NCBI GenBank assembly: GCA_021613535.1
Contig: CP075492.1
Coordinates: 13,330,001-13,394,000, forward strand
Origin: Adineta vaga
Lineage: Eukaryota > Rotifera
DNA length: 64,000 bases
Reading direction: 5' to 3'
In this document: in pieces, positions 1-11,553 of the stretch
Layout of the letters: each line of letters starts with the position of its first letter
Position numbering within the stretch: position 1 is the first letter of the stretch
The notes under the pieces: generated by a model
What the model was told of the DNA's origin: nothing
Databases searched by the model: none
What the model saw: only the letters and a program-made list of their open reading frames with translations
Made by a program: the position numbers and the translations under genes

Positions 1-755
1 TCAATTACAAATTCAACAACCTCATTCGGTAAATATTTATCTAAAAAGAAAAACTTTCAAATTTTCCTTTTCTAACTCGATCAATTTAAAAGAAAGCAAT
101 GTAAACTATGTCTAAAGATAAAATTGTTATTCATGAGAAATATTTTTTTTCCGATGTAAAATGTATATCGTTATCGATGTGAATAATTTCTAACGTGAAA
201 AAATGTCTATGATTGTTTCTTTAGACTGATAATCCATCATCTTCAAATGATTTAAATGAACGAACAAATCTTCGTTCACATTCCTTATATGAAATGATGA
301 GCAGTACGAATCGTCCTGTCTCATTAAATGTTGATCATGCTGAACAATTAAAACGTGAAGTTGAACGACTTCGTCAAGAATTAGTTCTTCAACAAGATAA
401 ACATCAAAAGAAATTGAAAGATATTCTTCAAGATGATCAAAATGCTCGAAATGAAAACTTACGTTTACAAAGAAAATTACAAGTTGAAGTTGATCGTCGT
501 GAACAACTCTATAGACAATTAAGTGAAAGTGAATCATCGTTAGAAATGGATGAAGAACGTGCTTTAAATCAAAAAATTAAATCTAATTCAAAATATGAAC
601 CATCAAGAATTAGTTCGTCATCATCTTCATCATCTCAACATAATCTCGCACGTTCAAGAACAGCATCTAGTCCAGCATTTACACTTCATCAAAGTAACGA
701 ATATCTTCAAAGAACAAGATTACCATCCAATAGTTTAGATAATAATATGGAATAA
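1..755 (+). CDS. CCDC6: CCDC6 homologue, 3' end (partial)
   Basis: This is the C-terminal part of a coiled-coil protein; the 5' part lies outside the window. Exons read as <1..28 and 225..755, joined in phase 0. The segment around 340-560 is a heptad-rich coiled coil and contains NLRLQRKLQ and then RQLSESESSLEMDEER, which matches the most conserved block of animal CCDC6 almost residue for residue. After it comes a Ser-rich tail (a run of about ten Ser near 610-640) ending at TAA. CCDC6 is a cytosolic/nuclear coiled-coil scaffold linked to DNA-damage checkpoint signalling in vertebrates; its role in rotifers is unknown. The tail is much shorter than the proline-rich tail of human CCDC6. Family assignment is strong because of the SESESSLEM block. 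Confidence 0.85.
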
Positions 756-973
756 ACAATCAATGCTTTTTCTTTTCAATGTACATTGTATCTTTTTCAT
801 TTTATTTGGATAAGAATTCCAATTGAATCGAATAAACTGTAAAGAACTTCTTCTTCATCATCTATCTATACGGTCTTTTATCACAGATTGATCCGAATGA
901 TACTATCTATTTGTGAACTAATAAATATATGATAAAATTGAAGAGAAGACAACAACAACAAGAAGAACGTGTC

Positions 974-987
974 AATGATAATTCTAG
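974..987 (+). promoter_or_regulatory. Splice-acceptor-like sequence directly before the QTMAN start codon
   Basis: The sequence aatgataattctag ends exactly where the ATG at 988 begins. No upstream exon of this gene is visible in the 230 bp back to CCDC6, so it may be a spliced-leader trans-splice acceptor or the end of a 5' UTR intron. Inference only. Confidence 0.4.
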
Positions 988-2141
988 ATGTGTGATATTC
1001 TATTAATTGAAGCATTTTATGATGGTTCACATCGTTGTTTGATTGATTTATTACATCGAACATTATCAGCTCGTTCGATCTTAGTAACATTACCGGGTAC
1101 AAAATGGCCATGGCGTGCGAGATGTTCTGCATTGATTCTATCAGATTTAATACCGAAAAATGAAACGAATACATTGAAATATCTATTCAGTTCATCGATC
1201 GTGAATTTAAGTGAATTAATTTCACTTCGATCTGATCTTCGTTCATTAAAAACGATTATTTATTTTCATGAAAATGATTTAGCTTATCCAAAACAGAATG
1301 AACAACAAGAACAACGAGATTTTCAATATGGTTATAATCAAATATTAACAGCATTAGTGGCAGATATTTGTTTATTTAATTCGCTTTATAATCTAAATAC
1401 ATTTCTGGATAAACTTGGACCATTTCTTAACCGAATACCGTCACCAAAAGCAAACATTCAAGATATTCGACAGAAAATTCAACAAAAATCTCAAGTATTC
1501 TACTATCCATTAGAGAAATCATTAGTACCGATTCAGGTAAATTGATTGATTTGATTTTTTTTCAATGTAAATAAACACAAAGCTTTTAAAGACTAATACA
1601 CAAAGAACAGGTCCATTATGTATTGTTTGGCCTCATCGTTGGGAACATGATAAAGATCCTGATACATTCTTCTCTGTTGTCCTTGAACTTTATCAAACAC
1701 ATTCATTAATCTTTTCATTAATCATTCTCGGTCAATCCTATGGTGAACAACCTGCTATTTTTAGTGAAATTCAATCGAAATTACCATCAAATTATATTCG
1801 TCATTGGGGTTTTGCACAATCAAAAGTTGATTATGAACAGTTATTACTCGAAGGTGACGTAGTTGTATCAACAGCTCAACATGAATTCTTTGGCGTAGCA
1901 ATGTTAGAAGCATGGCCGAGCGGGATGTGTACCACTCGTACCTGATCGATTAGCTTATACAGAACTTTATCCTAATGAACATCATCGATATAGAACACGA
2001 ATACAGTTATTAAATAAATTAAAAGAATATTGTCAAAAACCAGATTATGTTCGATATAAAACACCAAAACAAGATACGACACCGTTTGAATGGGAAACAA
2101 ATGAAAATATCCGAGAAAAATATTTACAATTATTTCAATAG
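988..2141 (+). CDS. GTDC1: tRNA-queuosine mannosyltransferase (GTDC1/QTMAN), with an internal frameshift
   Basis: Exons 988..1536 and 1592..2141 around a 55-bp intron. The product is a GT-B type glycosyltransferase of the GTDC1 family, the enzyme that transfers mannose to queuosine-34 of tRNA-Asp. Supporting blocks: N-terminal IEAFYDGSH, TLPGTKWPWRAR, YFHENDLAYP, QERDFQYGYNQI-like text, then IVWPHRWEHDKD and HEFFGVAMLEA in the C-terminal lobe. The frame is broken after MLEA near 1910-1925: one extra base puts the following text out of frame, with a TGA at about 1943. In the shifted frame the family sequence resumes (GCVPLVPDRLAYTELYP) and runs to TAG at 2139. The total exon length is one base off a multiple of three. 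This could be an assembly error, a heterozygous indel or a real lesion. QTRT1 follows 145 bp downstream on the same strand. Confidence 0.85.
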
Positions 2142-2286
2142 AAATTTTCATATAAAGAAAGAAAAGAATAAAACTTATGATTATCTGAATCTTCAATCAG
2201 TATATATTTTAAAAAAAGTTTATTTTCTGTTCTATAGTGTCCTCTATTGATTAAATTCTTATTAGTAGACTGCTCGAACCATCGAT

Positions 2287-4074
2287 ATGAATGGTAAATT
2301 TCATGTAAAATCGATTTTTAAGGAAATCTCTCGAAAGTTTATGTTTCGTGTTTTGTCCAAAACAAATCCAATATCAAAAATGTCAACTAGTGCATTGAAT
2401 TTTGAAGTTACCCATACATGTAATACAACTAAAGCACGCGTTGGTCATATAAGATTCGGCCGAAATCATACATCTCGTGGTCCGATTGAAACACCTGTGT
2501 TCATGCCTGTTGGTACACAAGGCACATTGAAAGGTCTTACACCTGAACAATTACATGAACTTAATTGTCGAATTATTCTTGGAAATACTTATCACTTAGG
2601 ACATAGACCAGTAATACATCGTGGATTTTATTGATTTCTCATCTTTCTCTCTCTTTATTCCTTTGTTATTAAGGGTCCTGAATTAATGAAAGAAATGGGT
2701 GGTCTTCATTCATTTATGCATTGGGATGGAGGACTTCTAACAGTAGATTTTTGTTGAATAGTTTACATGTTAATCTAGACAATTTTATAGGATTCTGGAG
2801 GTTTTCAAATGGTATCGCTCGTTAAATTATCAGAAGTTACAGAAGATGGTGTCAAATTTCAATCCCCGCATGATAAAACAGAAATGTTATTGACACCCGA
2901 AAAATCAATTGAAATTCAAAATATAATTGGTAAGAGATTTTATCGTAAAACGTCGAATATATCACTACGATAAAAAATCATTTGAATTTTTCCACGAATG
3001 CCATGTAGGCGACAAGCGAACGATGGAAATTTTTTATGTTTATAGGTGCTGATATTATGATGCAATTAGATGATGTCGTTTCCAGTACAATAAGTGGACC
3101 ACGAGTCGAAGAAGCAATGTGGAGGTTTGTTTGAAATAGTAAACTTTTAAAATGAAATACTGTTCATATTTATGCAGATCATTGCGATGGCTAGATCGAT
3201 GTATAGCAGCACATTCTCGTCCTACTGAACAAAGTTTATTTCCAATTGTACAAGGTGGTTTGGATGAAAAATTGCGAGAACAAAGTGTCAAAGGTAGAAT
3301 GTTCTTATCTAATTATTCGTTGAAGTTTTCTTTTCTGTTTTTCTAGAAATTATCAAACGAGATTGTCCTGGCTATGCTATTGGTGGTTTAAGTGGTGGTG
3401 AAGATAAAGATCATTTTTGGCGTATGGTCACACTTTCGACAGAATATTTACCAAAAAATAAACCAAGATATTTAATGGGTGTTGGGTTTGTTGATTAAAA
3501 CATTTATCTCATAACTTATTGAATATATATACATTATAGATTTGCAATTGATCTTGTTGTTTGTTCGGCACTGGGTTGTGATATGTTCGATTGCGTATTT
3601 CCAACTCGAACAGCTGTATGTATACGACTAGTTTCTATGAAAGAAATATCTTTGTTCTTCTTTATTTTCTTTCAAAGCGTTTTGGCTGTGCATTAGTAGA
3701 TAGTGGACAATTGAATTTAAATAAACAGATCTATGAAAAAGATCATCGTGTGATTGATGAAAAATGTATTTGTCCAATTTGTAAATCGGGTTATACTCGA
3801 TCATATTTGAATACAATTGTAACAAAAGAAACGACTGCTTGTCATCTATTGACACTTCATAATGTTGCATATCAGGTTTGACAATGGTATGTTATTGCAT
3901 TTTCTAAAGAAAAATTGATTAATTTAGATGAGATTAATGGCTCGAATTCGTCAAGCAATTATCGAACAACGTTTTCCAGAATTTATCAAAGAATTTGTTG
4001 CAATCTATTTTCAAGATAAAGACATACCAGTATGGATAACGAATTCTTTAAAATCAGTGAATATTGAATTATAG
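2287..4074 (+). CDS. QTRT1: Queuine tRNA-ribosyltransferase catalytic subunit 1
   Basis: Nine exons: 2287..2610, 2674..2742, 2791..2929, 3046..3124, 3178..3293, 3347..3485, 3540..3615, 3678..3875, 3928..4074 (428 aa; human is 403). The enzyme exchanges guanine-34 for queuine in GUN-anticodon tRNAs, as a heterodimer with QTRT2. Visible family text: [30 protein letters not shown] (the Asp of the pocket), [29 protein letters not shown] and [12 protein letters not shown], which contains the nucleophilic Asp. The zinc site is complete: CICPIC with a downstream His in LTLHNVAYQ. The 37 residues ahead of the catalytic core are basic and could be a mitochondrial presequence; a second Met (2374) gives a shorter form. 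All catalytic and metal residues I could locate are present, so it looks functional. Confidence 0.93.
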
Positions 4075-4524
4075 AAAAGAAAATTCTTTTTGTTTTTGTT
4101 ATTCTCAGTGAGATATTCTCTCATTCAGGGAAACTATTTTGTATTTATTGTTATATTGACAATAAAAGTTGCATAGACAAAAATAAAACGGAAATCATTC
4201 GTCCGTTTATTGTACTTCCTTGAATTGTCAATACTCAATGCGTATCATAAATAGGTGAAAATCATGTAACTTATTGAAATATAATAATCAATAGTTTGTA
4301 TATGTACAAAAACAAATCGAAAAAAAAAGAAAGTTTTTTTCCTTTTTCTACCTTGGCTGTATTCTAATAAACGTCATGTCGATACAAATGGCCATGTGAT
4401 ATATAATACAAATCATACGTATATATGAAATTTCTTCCGTTTAATGACGCGAAACATTAACCTGGCGTCATTTATTTCTTCTCGTTATTAAAATATTTCA
4501 ACAGAAAAACGAAAGAAAGCAAGA
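4075..4524. other. Intergenic, QTRT1 3' flank and kinase 5' flank
   Basis: No coding potential seen. An acceptor-like aaatatttcaacag ends at 4504, 20 bp before the kinase start, and could be a trans-splice or UTR-intron acceptor. Confidence 0.5.
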
Positions 4525-6103
4525 ATGGGTACTAAATCATCCAGACATCAACAATCTTCATTTATGGAAAGCCATCAGCATCAGCTATCAAGTAATCATT
4601 ATCGTGCAACATGGGATCATCGTATTGCTAGTGCTAGTGACAATGCTTTTCGTATTGCTCATGAAGCAATCAAACAGTCGAACAATTTCATTACTTCTCC
4701 ACCTATTGAAGAACCTGCTCATCAACTTCACCCATTTCGACCACCGAAACATAATCAATCGGGAAGAAGAAAACATCTTCATACACCATCAGCACATCAA
4801 AAGATGCTTGGTATAAGAAAAAGTCAATCAACTGGAAATTTAGTTAATCCAAATTTTGTCATTACAACTGATCAATTCTCTCATGATCCGTTTAAACGAA
4901 AACAACGAAAGAAATCTTCATCATCTCAAATATCAGTGCAATCATCCGAATTTTCAAATATGTCAAAATCAACATCAACAACAAGTTTTTCGGATAAAAC
5001 ACCGTTTTCCGGCACAAAACATAAACGAACAAAAAGTCCCAAAGATCTTAATGTAGCGTTTATTGATGCACATGATTTGAAAGTAAGTATCTTTCTTTCA
5101 TTAATTAATAATATCGATATATATATATATGTATTTTTCGAAATAGAGTGTTCGTGAAATTGGTCGAGGTAATTTCGGTACAGTTTATCATGCGATTTAC
5201 AAAAATACGTATGATGTTGCATTGAAGACGCTCAATTCATTTGATGGAAGTTTCACTGGTAGTGTTACTGATAGTAATGATCATCAAATGCAAGAACTAC
5301 TTCAAGAAGCAGATACAATGACACATTTAAAACATCCAAATCTTCTACGTATAATTGGTTTGAGTTTTTTTGGCGATGGGCAAAAATTAAGTTTAATTAC
5401 AGATTTTATGAAAAAAGGGTCATTATTAGATTATTTAAAAAATCGTCGAGAAGTGTTTTTAAAATCAGAACCATACAAAATTTCGAAGAAATTAAATAAT
5501 TTTAGTAGGCAAATTTATGCAGCCATGGTTTATTTAGAAGAACGAGAAATTGTTCATCGAGATTTAGCAGCAAGAAATTGTTTGATTGGTGAAAATGATA
5601 TATTGAAAGTTGGTGATTTTGGTTTAACAAGGTGAGTAAAATCGAAATGAAATAATACGAAGAAAATCAATTGTTTTTAGATTTACAGATTCTGGTTTAT
5701 ATCGTGCAACAACGAATACTGTTTGTGCACCACGTTGGACTGCTCCAGAAGCTTTAATCGCATCGAAATTTTCTTCACGTTCAGATGTTTGGAGTTATGT
5801 AAGATGATTGAAATCTGTTCTTTTTATCATATCTAATATATTGATTTTGATTTGTCATAGGGTGTCACTCTTTGGGAAATTTATTCATTAGGTGAACGAC
5901 CGTATGGTTCGATGCATAATTCTGTCATTTATGATGTTTTAAAAAATTCTTCGGAAAATATTGCACATCATTTATTGAAACCTCGTCGATTTTGTTCGGA
6001 TGAAACATATACACATATTATTCTTCTTTGTCTAACACATAATGTCACAATGCGACCACGTTTCCGTGATTTACAACAACGTATTATAACTATTCTTGGA
6101 TAG
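4525..6103 (+). CDS. Tyrosine kinase with possible N-myristoylation and no SH2/SH3 domain
   Basis: Exons 4525..5082, 5147..5631, 5681..5798, 5861..6103 (467 aa). The first ~185 residues are disordered, rich in His, Ser and Lys, and begin MGTKSS, which fits the N-myristoylation pattern (Gly2, Ser at position 6). The remaining ~275 residues are one complete protein kinase domain: glycine loop GRGNFG, VALK lysine, HRDLAARN catalytic loop (the tyrosine-kinase form), DFG, APRWTAPEA activation-segment end and SDVWSYGVTLWE. No SH2 or SH3 domain precedes it, unlike Src, Csk or Abl proteins. It likely acts as a membrane-attached cytosolic tyrosine kinase. The closest family cannot be fixed by eye; catalytic activity is expected because all core residues are present. 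Confidence 0.85.
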
Positions 6104-7008
6104 AGAACTTAGTAATTCGAATAAACAGGAATGTTTTGTATGATTAAAGTAGCTTATAATATGAAGATTAGTTGTCTTGTTTTGAACTGTGGAAGATAAT
6201 GATCATACTAACATTATAATTATAAATGGATTTTAAATTATTTTTGATAAATCAGTTTCTCAGCATTCAAATGAAGTCTATATTGACTATGTATTAACCA
6301 AAGTATTGTCAATTTGAAAAAAAAAAGGAATCTGTGATGAGATCCATAAAAATTCTAGTGATAAATATACTGTTTTCTTTTGGATGGTAGCATCTTGCAG
6401 ATTCGAAGATAAGTTCAAAGCCGTATTTCTGTAGCCATGTTAATAGACACGACTACAAAACTATTTTTAATGGAAGGTTTGACGACTCTTCACGAAAGTC
6501 CATCACACAATAAAAGTTATCTCGAACTTCCAACAATCGTTCGATATGCATCTCCCTTCAAATATATTTATCCGTCAAGTGACTCAAGCCTCTAATCCCT
6601 CTGTGCGAACGTCACTGCATGTTTTATGCTTTATTTTTCATTGATGTGCTTATCGGCACTTACCAGTGCTCTACCAGCTCACATTTGTTTTTAGATCATG
6701 ATTTTCCTCTGATCTTTATATATGTGACAGTCGAGAAGTCATAGAATCGACTTGCTAGTAGAATGATAACTCATTTTTATATCAGTTGTTGGAATGATTT
6801 TCTCTAAGAAGATCCAGAGTCCGAATATTTTATTTGATACCGAGGCATTTTGCTGGATATATAGATACATACGAGATTATTCAATAATTTGAGATTCTTT
6901 CTTAACTTCATTTTATTCTTAATCAAAAAAGAACTTTCGTAACGTGATTCAAACGTCAGTATATATTTGTTCACAGTTGAAAAAATGCAATGTATTTATT
7001 GACGGTAT
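6104..7008. other. Intergenic, 0.9 kb
   Basis: AATAAA-like polyadenylation text lies just after the kinase stop. Otherwise I see no gene, tRNA or repeat. Confidence 0.5.
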
Positions 7009-7920
7009 TTGACAATGTTTTCCCATATGAAATCCGATGATCAAGATAAGAAACGTAGTGAAATCATGGGTCATATCAAAACAGTGTATGAAACAAACGT
7101 TCGTCACAACGTGGAACGAGTGGAACAAAGAAATGTGCTCCTGATTGGACGAGCTCGAACAGGAAAATCCACTATTAAAGATGTTCTTGTTGATCCAACC
7201 ATGATATCGGATTATATGATAATGGCATCTCATACAAAACTAGCTACGTTTGAGTCATTTATTATACAGTCGAATAATATGCTGATAAACATTATTGATA
7301 CACCTGGTTTGTTTGAACGTGGTACAGAGGAAAACATAGTACGAGACAATAAAACAATTCTGAGAACTATTGAACAATGTGTTGAACGAGAAATTACCAA
7401 ATTTCATCTCGTGGATTTCTGCGCTTCATTTGAATGCGGTATCAATACAGAAGATATCGTTGCCATTCGTGAACTTACTCATTTTCTTGGTGCAGGTGTA
7501 ACACAGAATTCCTGTTTGATTATTACTCGATGTGAATCAAAAGATAGTAGACAAAGAGAGCGGCTCATCGAGGACGTCGTCAACAACATACATTTTAAAC
7601 CACTTGCTAGTTATTTCAAAAAAGGAATCTTTTTTTCTGTTTGTCTTAATCGAGATTCATGGGACAATGCTACTGACGATCTTTACAATCAATTCGACAC
7701 GATAGTGTCCTATCGAGAAAAATTTATCGATTTACTTACAAACAACATAGAACCATTCATGGTACAAGAATCCGCAATCAGTCGATTGCGTCAACTTGTG
7801 AACGAACAAGCCGAATTAAAGAAAACGACCGAAAATCTTGAGAAGAAAGGTCAAAAAGATGAAGCACTAATTCGTAATTATCAACAAAAATTCGCTGTGC
7901 ATTCGTGTAATATTCAATAA
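7009..7920 (+). CDS. AIG1/GIMAP-type GTPase
   Basis: Single-exon 303-residue protein. Residues ~43-60 hold the P-loop GRARTGKST; the G3 box is DTPG (~98) and the G4-like box is TRCE (~165), the atypical form of AIG1/GIMAP proteins rather than NKxD. The C-terminal ~60 residues are charged and predicted to be coiled coil. GIMAP/AIG1 proteins are septin-related GTPases on membranes, linked to immunity in animals and plants; the role here is unknown. A decayed tandem copy lies directly downstream. Absence of introns contrasts with neighbouring conserved genes. The start is the first Met in frame; a later Met is possible. Confidence 0.8.
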   Translation: MTMFSHMKSDDQDKKRSEIMGHIKTVYETNVRHNVERVEQRNVLLIGRARTGKSTIKDVLVDPTMISDYMIMASHTKLATFESFIIQSNNMLINIIDTPGLFERGTEENIVRDNKTILRTIEQCVEREITKFHLVDFCASFECGINTEDIVAIRELTHFLGAGVTQNSCLIITRCESKDSRQRERLIEDVVNNIHFKPLASYFKKGIFFSVCLNRDSWDNATDDLYNQFDTIVSYREKFIDLLTNNIEPFMVQESAISRLRQLVNEQAELKKTTENLEKKGQKDEALIRNYQQKFAVHSCNIQ

Positions 7921-8030
7921 ATATATTTTTAACATATAAACGCTTGCATACATACTTTTAATCATAAATATTTTACTAATAAATTTCATTTTTTTATTCT
8001 TCATATGATGTTTCCCTGTGACGTCCAGAA

Positions 8031-8693
8031 ATGCATGTTGAACAGAAACAAAAAGAGATTGAAAATGATATCAATAATTACTACAAAATGTTAGAAAATT
8101 TTCAAGAAACATCCGTCCATAGAAACCTTCTTCTAATTGTACAAACTTGAACAGGCAAAATGACGTTAAAACAAATAATAGAAGATCCACAAAAACTGTC
8201 CAATGATATGAGTTTGATGTCACAAACAAAAGAACTTGAATTTCAGACCATCACTATAGAATCAGGTATGAAAATAACGTTAGTTTATACACCCGGCTTA
8301 TTTGATCGTAGTTCGAATCAAATTGACACTCAAACTATTCACGGAGAAATTCAAAAAATCATCGATACCTATGTATCGATAGCATCAGGTATCAATAGCG
8401 AAGATGTGAAAGCCATTGAAAACTTCTTGGATTATTTTGGTCCTGAACTTGCCAAACATATGTTTATAATTGTTACTCGTTGTCAATCAAAAAACAAACA
8501 ACAAAGACAAACATTACGTTTGGAAATTGAGCAAGATACATATTTTCGATCGATCGCGGCCTCATTAACCAAAGGAATTCATTTTTCTGGAGCATTGAAA
8601 CGCGACGATTGGAATCATGCAAATGAGGCATTACTAGTTCAATTTCGTAATATCTGTGATTATCGACACGAACTTATTCAACTTCTTCAATAA
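8031..8693 (+). pseudogene. Broken second copy of the AIG1-type GTPase
   Basis: In one frame from the ATG at 8031 the sequence aligns with the GTPase upstream. It carries a TGA inside the P-loop (codon at ~8148, between IVQT and TGKMT) where the intact copy reads RARTGKST, so the Gly of the loop and the GKS Ser are also changed (GKM). It keeps YTPGLFD and TRCQ motifs, but a block of about a dozen residues before ASGINSED is missing relative to the upstream copy. The part after 8160 could still be translated as a 177-residue fragment lacking the P-loop. I infer tandem duplication followed by loss of function. Confidence 0.75.
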
Positions 8694-9878
8694 TCAAAAA
8701 CTGATTTTATAATGAAACCATTTAGAACTGCCCTAATTGGAGAACCATCATCGCTAATGGCACGAACTACCAACAGACAAACCACTCGACGCCGGATTTT
8801 CTATTTTAGTAAGGACAATACTTTGAATAAGTCATTTTTCAAAGAACATATGAAATTCATATGCTCAAATTTATTCTGTTTATTTGTATACATCTGGACA
8901 AATGATTATTGCTTTGTTGATGGTTACAGGAAGATATTATAAATGAGTGAAATAGTACTATGGAAGTTTTTTGATGACACATTCTTAAATCAGACTATTA
9001 TTTGATTATTTGAATATGGTTCAGCTAAATAATATTTTTACTGTTCGTTATACATTGAAAAACAAACTTTTGAAATGTGGGTTTTGTTTTGTAGGTTGCT
9101 GTCATTGTGATACGTCAGATTAAGCATGCTCGTCAAATTAAATTTTTGAAGACTAATACAAAATGTTAAGTCATAATGTTTTTTCTACTTATCAATCAAT
9201 CTAGTTGTTGTGTTTTATAAACTTTCATTTTCAAATAGATAATAAATGTTATCAATCGGTTTTAATAAGAAAGTGAACAAACAAGAAGAATATTTTTGCG
9301 AACTTTATTTTAATTCTTCTAGAAAAAAAATTCATCTATCATTATTCGTCAAGAAATACAGCACAGTGAATAGAAAGAAAAATAAGAGCTACTCTCTCGT
9401 ATTTCTTTTCGTTCTATTGCCTTTAGAAATCAATTTTACTCCACAGATAATATGTTTCGATTACAGAACGAAAAGAATAATTATGGAATTATTCATCAAT
9501 TATTACATAGGTTGTATCATTATCTTATCGTCTACAACATCTTTCTATTTAATTTCAAAGATAAAAACGATCTATCCATGTTTGTTTTTTTATTTATAAC
9601 GTGTTTTGTATGTTGTTTATAATCCTTATATATTGAGTTAATACTTTATGAATAAGATATGCTTCACTGAATTTAATATACGTTGTCACAAATATGTGAT
9701 TCGTATGTGGAGACTATGTTTTTATCTTGATATTTACTAGATATTAAAATGTCATTTGATACTCGAACGAATAAAGTCAACATCAAAATATCCACGATAT
9801 AGAGTCAAGAAAACCTATCATTACGAAGAAATTTTTTCATTGAACAAGTATTAAGATATAAGAAGACGTTGTGTTTCG
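8694..9878. other. Intergenic, 1.2 kb
   Basis: Open frames at 8712-8942 and 9246-9599 exist but have low-complexity, Lys/Phe/Ile-rich translations and no recognisable motif, so I do not call them genes. The first may hold eroded remains of the GTPase C-terminus. Confidence 0.4.
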
Positions 9879-10576
9879 ATGGAAGACGAACGAGAAAAAC
9901 TTACAGCTCGATGGGTAATGTATAATCAACGTGGTCGAATGGAAGTACCATCAGATAGATCATTTGAAATTTATAGCAAATTACTCTTTCGAATAGCAAG
10001 TGCTGATGGAGAACTGGCAGAATCTGAACGAGAATGGATCATCGGTCAACGAGCAGCATTAGGTAACTATTTTTCGTTCATTTTAAGATGAATATCATGT
10101 TTTAACGTAATGGAATATTTTCACAATCATATTGACAATTAATAGAAGATTGAAGAATAGAACTTACTAATATTTTATTGAAAGATTGTTTTACTTTATT
10201 TTAAGGAGCGTCTAATGAACTAATCGATATGCTTAAAACTTACAAACCTTCAGATGATGATTGGAAAAATCTCATAGAATTACAACGATCATTTATCGAG
10301 TCAGCTAGATATCCTCTTATCTATGATGCATTTCAAGCAGCTGCTGCTGATTTTGAGTTACATGATGATGAACGACGAGCTATTTCGGAACTTGGTCATG
10401 AACTTGGTATTGATGAATCTACTATTGAAAAAATTGCCGAATTATTTAAAGAAGAACAAGAAATTAAAAAACGACGAATAGCTTTACTTTATCCTCCTAT
10501 TGTTGCTAATGCATCTCAGCAAAAATCAGAACAAGAACATTATCACATTGATTCTGATGACGAAGGATCATTTTAA
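9879..10576 (+). CDS. Small TerB-like domain protein
   Basis: Exons 9879..10062 and 10206..10576 (184 aa) joined in phase 1. The first exon contains ASADGELAESEREWI, which resembles the metal-binding helix of TerB/DjlA-N domains (Asp and Glu in a D-G-x-x-x-x-x-E arrangement). The second has a similar acidic pair in FELHDDERRAISELGHELGI, so the fold would contain two such helices. The last 30 residues are acidic and disordered. No signal peptide or membrane segment. TerB-like domains are common in bacteria and scattered in eukaryotes; function here is unknown. The intron shows it is an established nuclear gene. Confidence 0.6.
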
Positions 10577-10713
10577 TATAATATCTGACTTGATCGATTT
10601 AATTTTCGAAGAAAAAAAAGAACATACAAGTTTTTTAACAACAAATTTCAAATAATAAGTTACTAATCATATCATTATAGAGAAATTTTCTTGTACAAGC
10701 TATAATAGTATAG

Positions 10714-11260
10714 TCAGTTTAAAGATTTAAAGGCAGGATAAGTTCCATCGTAGTATTCATTCATTGCTACTACTTGAAGATGTATCGGTATATAACTTCG
10801 ATTTATGTGAGACATTTCATAGTATTTTCTTTGTTCGAAATGAACTAATATTTGTCTCGGTACAATCGATGTTTTTAGTTTACGTAGGAAGACAACTAAA
10901 TATTTGTAGAGTATGTGAAAATACATGAACGATAGGTCTTCCTACTGCGACAGTGGTAGGTGCACATTGACATAATACTGGACAAAGTAACAAGCGATCG
11001 AAACAGGCTAAAACAATATATATAGACAACTTTACATTTGTGAAAAACTGATTATGTAGAAACGAATTTTACAATATTAAACATTCTAAGAAGTAGAATT
11101 GTTATTTGTAAAAGTAGCAAACATACTTGCTCATGAACTAGCATGCAAATAAACAACACAACTATTGTTTCATATTGAGAAACGAATAAAAATAAGAATG
11201 TTGACGTCGTCCATTGCTAAACGTGCAGTAACTATAATTTTACTACGACTATATCGAGAG
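10714..11260 (-). pseudogene. Decayed rotifer GPCR copy
   Basis: On the minus strand the sequence follows the intact receptors at 13.5 and 17.7 kb through helices 1 to 3. It reads NILIFIRF, then a stop, then NNSCVVYLHASS followed by TGA, then ASMFATFTNNN, YCKIRFY and ACFDRLLLCP (compare LACLDRY in intact copies). At least four in-frame stops and a deletion in helix 2 are visible. The part after helix 4 is barely recognisable. Confidence 0.7.
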
Positions 11261-11553
11261 TAGCTGTTGATATAACGAGAAATCAATGACAGTAAATGAA
11301 ATATGAGGTTGTTTTACAAAATTCGATCTGAGGAAAGAGAAAGAAGAGATGATTCTGTAAGAAGTAGAGTGTAATGGGAAATTATATGTCACTTGTATAC
11401 TTTGTTAACTTAATGGATTCTGATAGTTATAAGAAATATTTACACTGTGTAAAAATAACTTTGAAGGTATCTTAACGTGCATATTTCATAGGTTAGAACA
11501 GTACTGTACAAGTGTCGAGTGAAAAATCATTACTTATTTTTTATTTGTGAAAA

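Noticed and set aside
1908-1925. ggccgagcgg in QTMAN as a tRNA-Leu/Ser D-loop insertion
   Set aside because: Only ten bases resemble a tRNA D-loop and the rest of the region is coding; the frameshift is better explained by one extra base.
9246-9599. 117-residue plus-strand open frame
   Set aside because: Low-complexity Lys/Phe/Ile translation, no domain, no acceptor or promoter signal; AT-rich chance frame.
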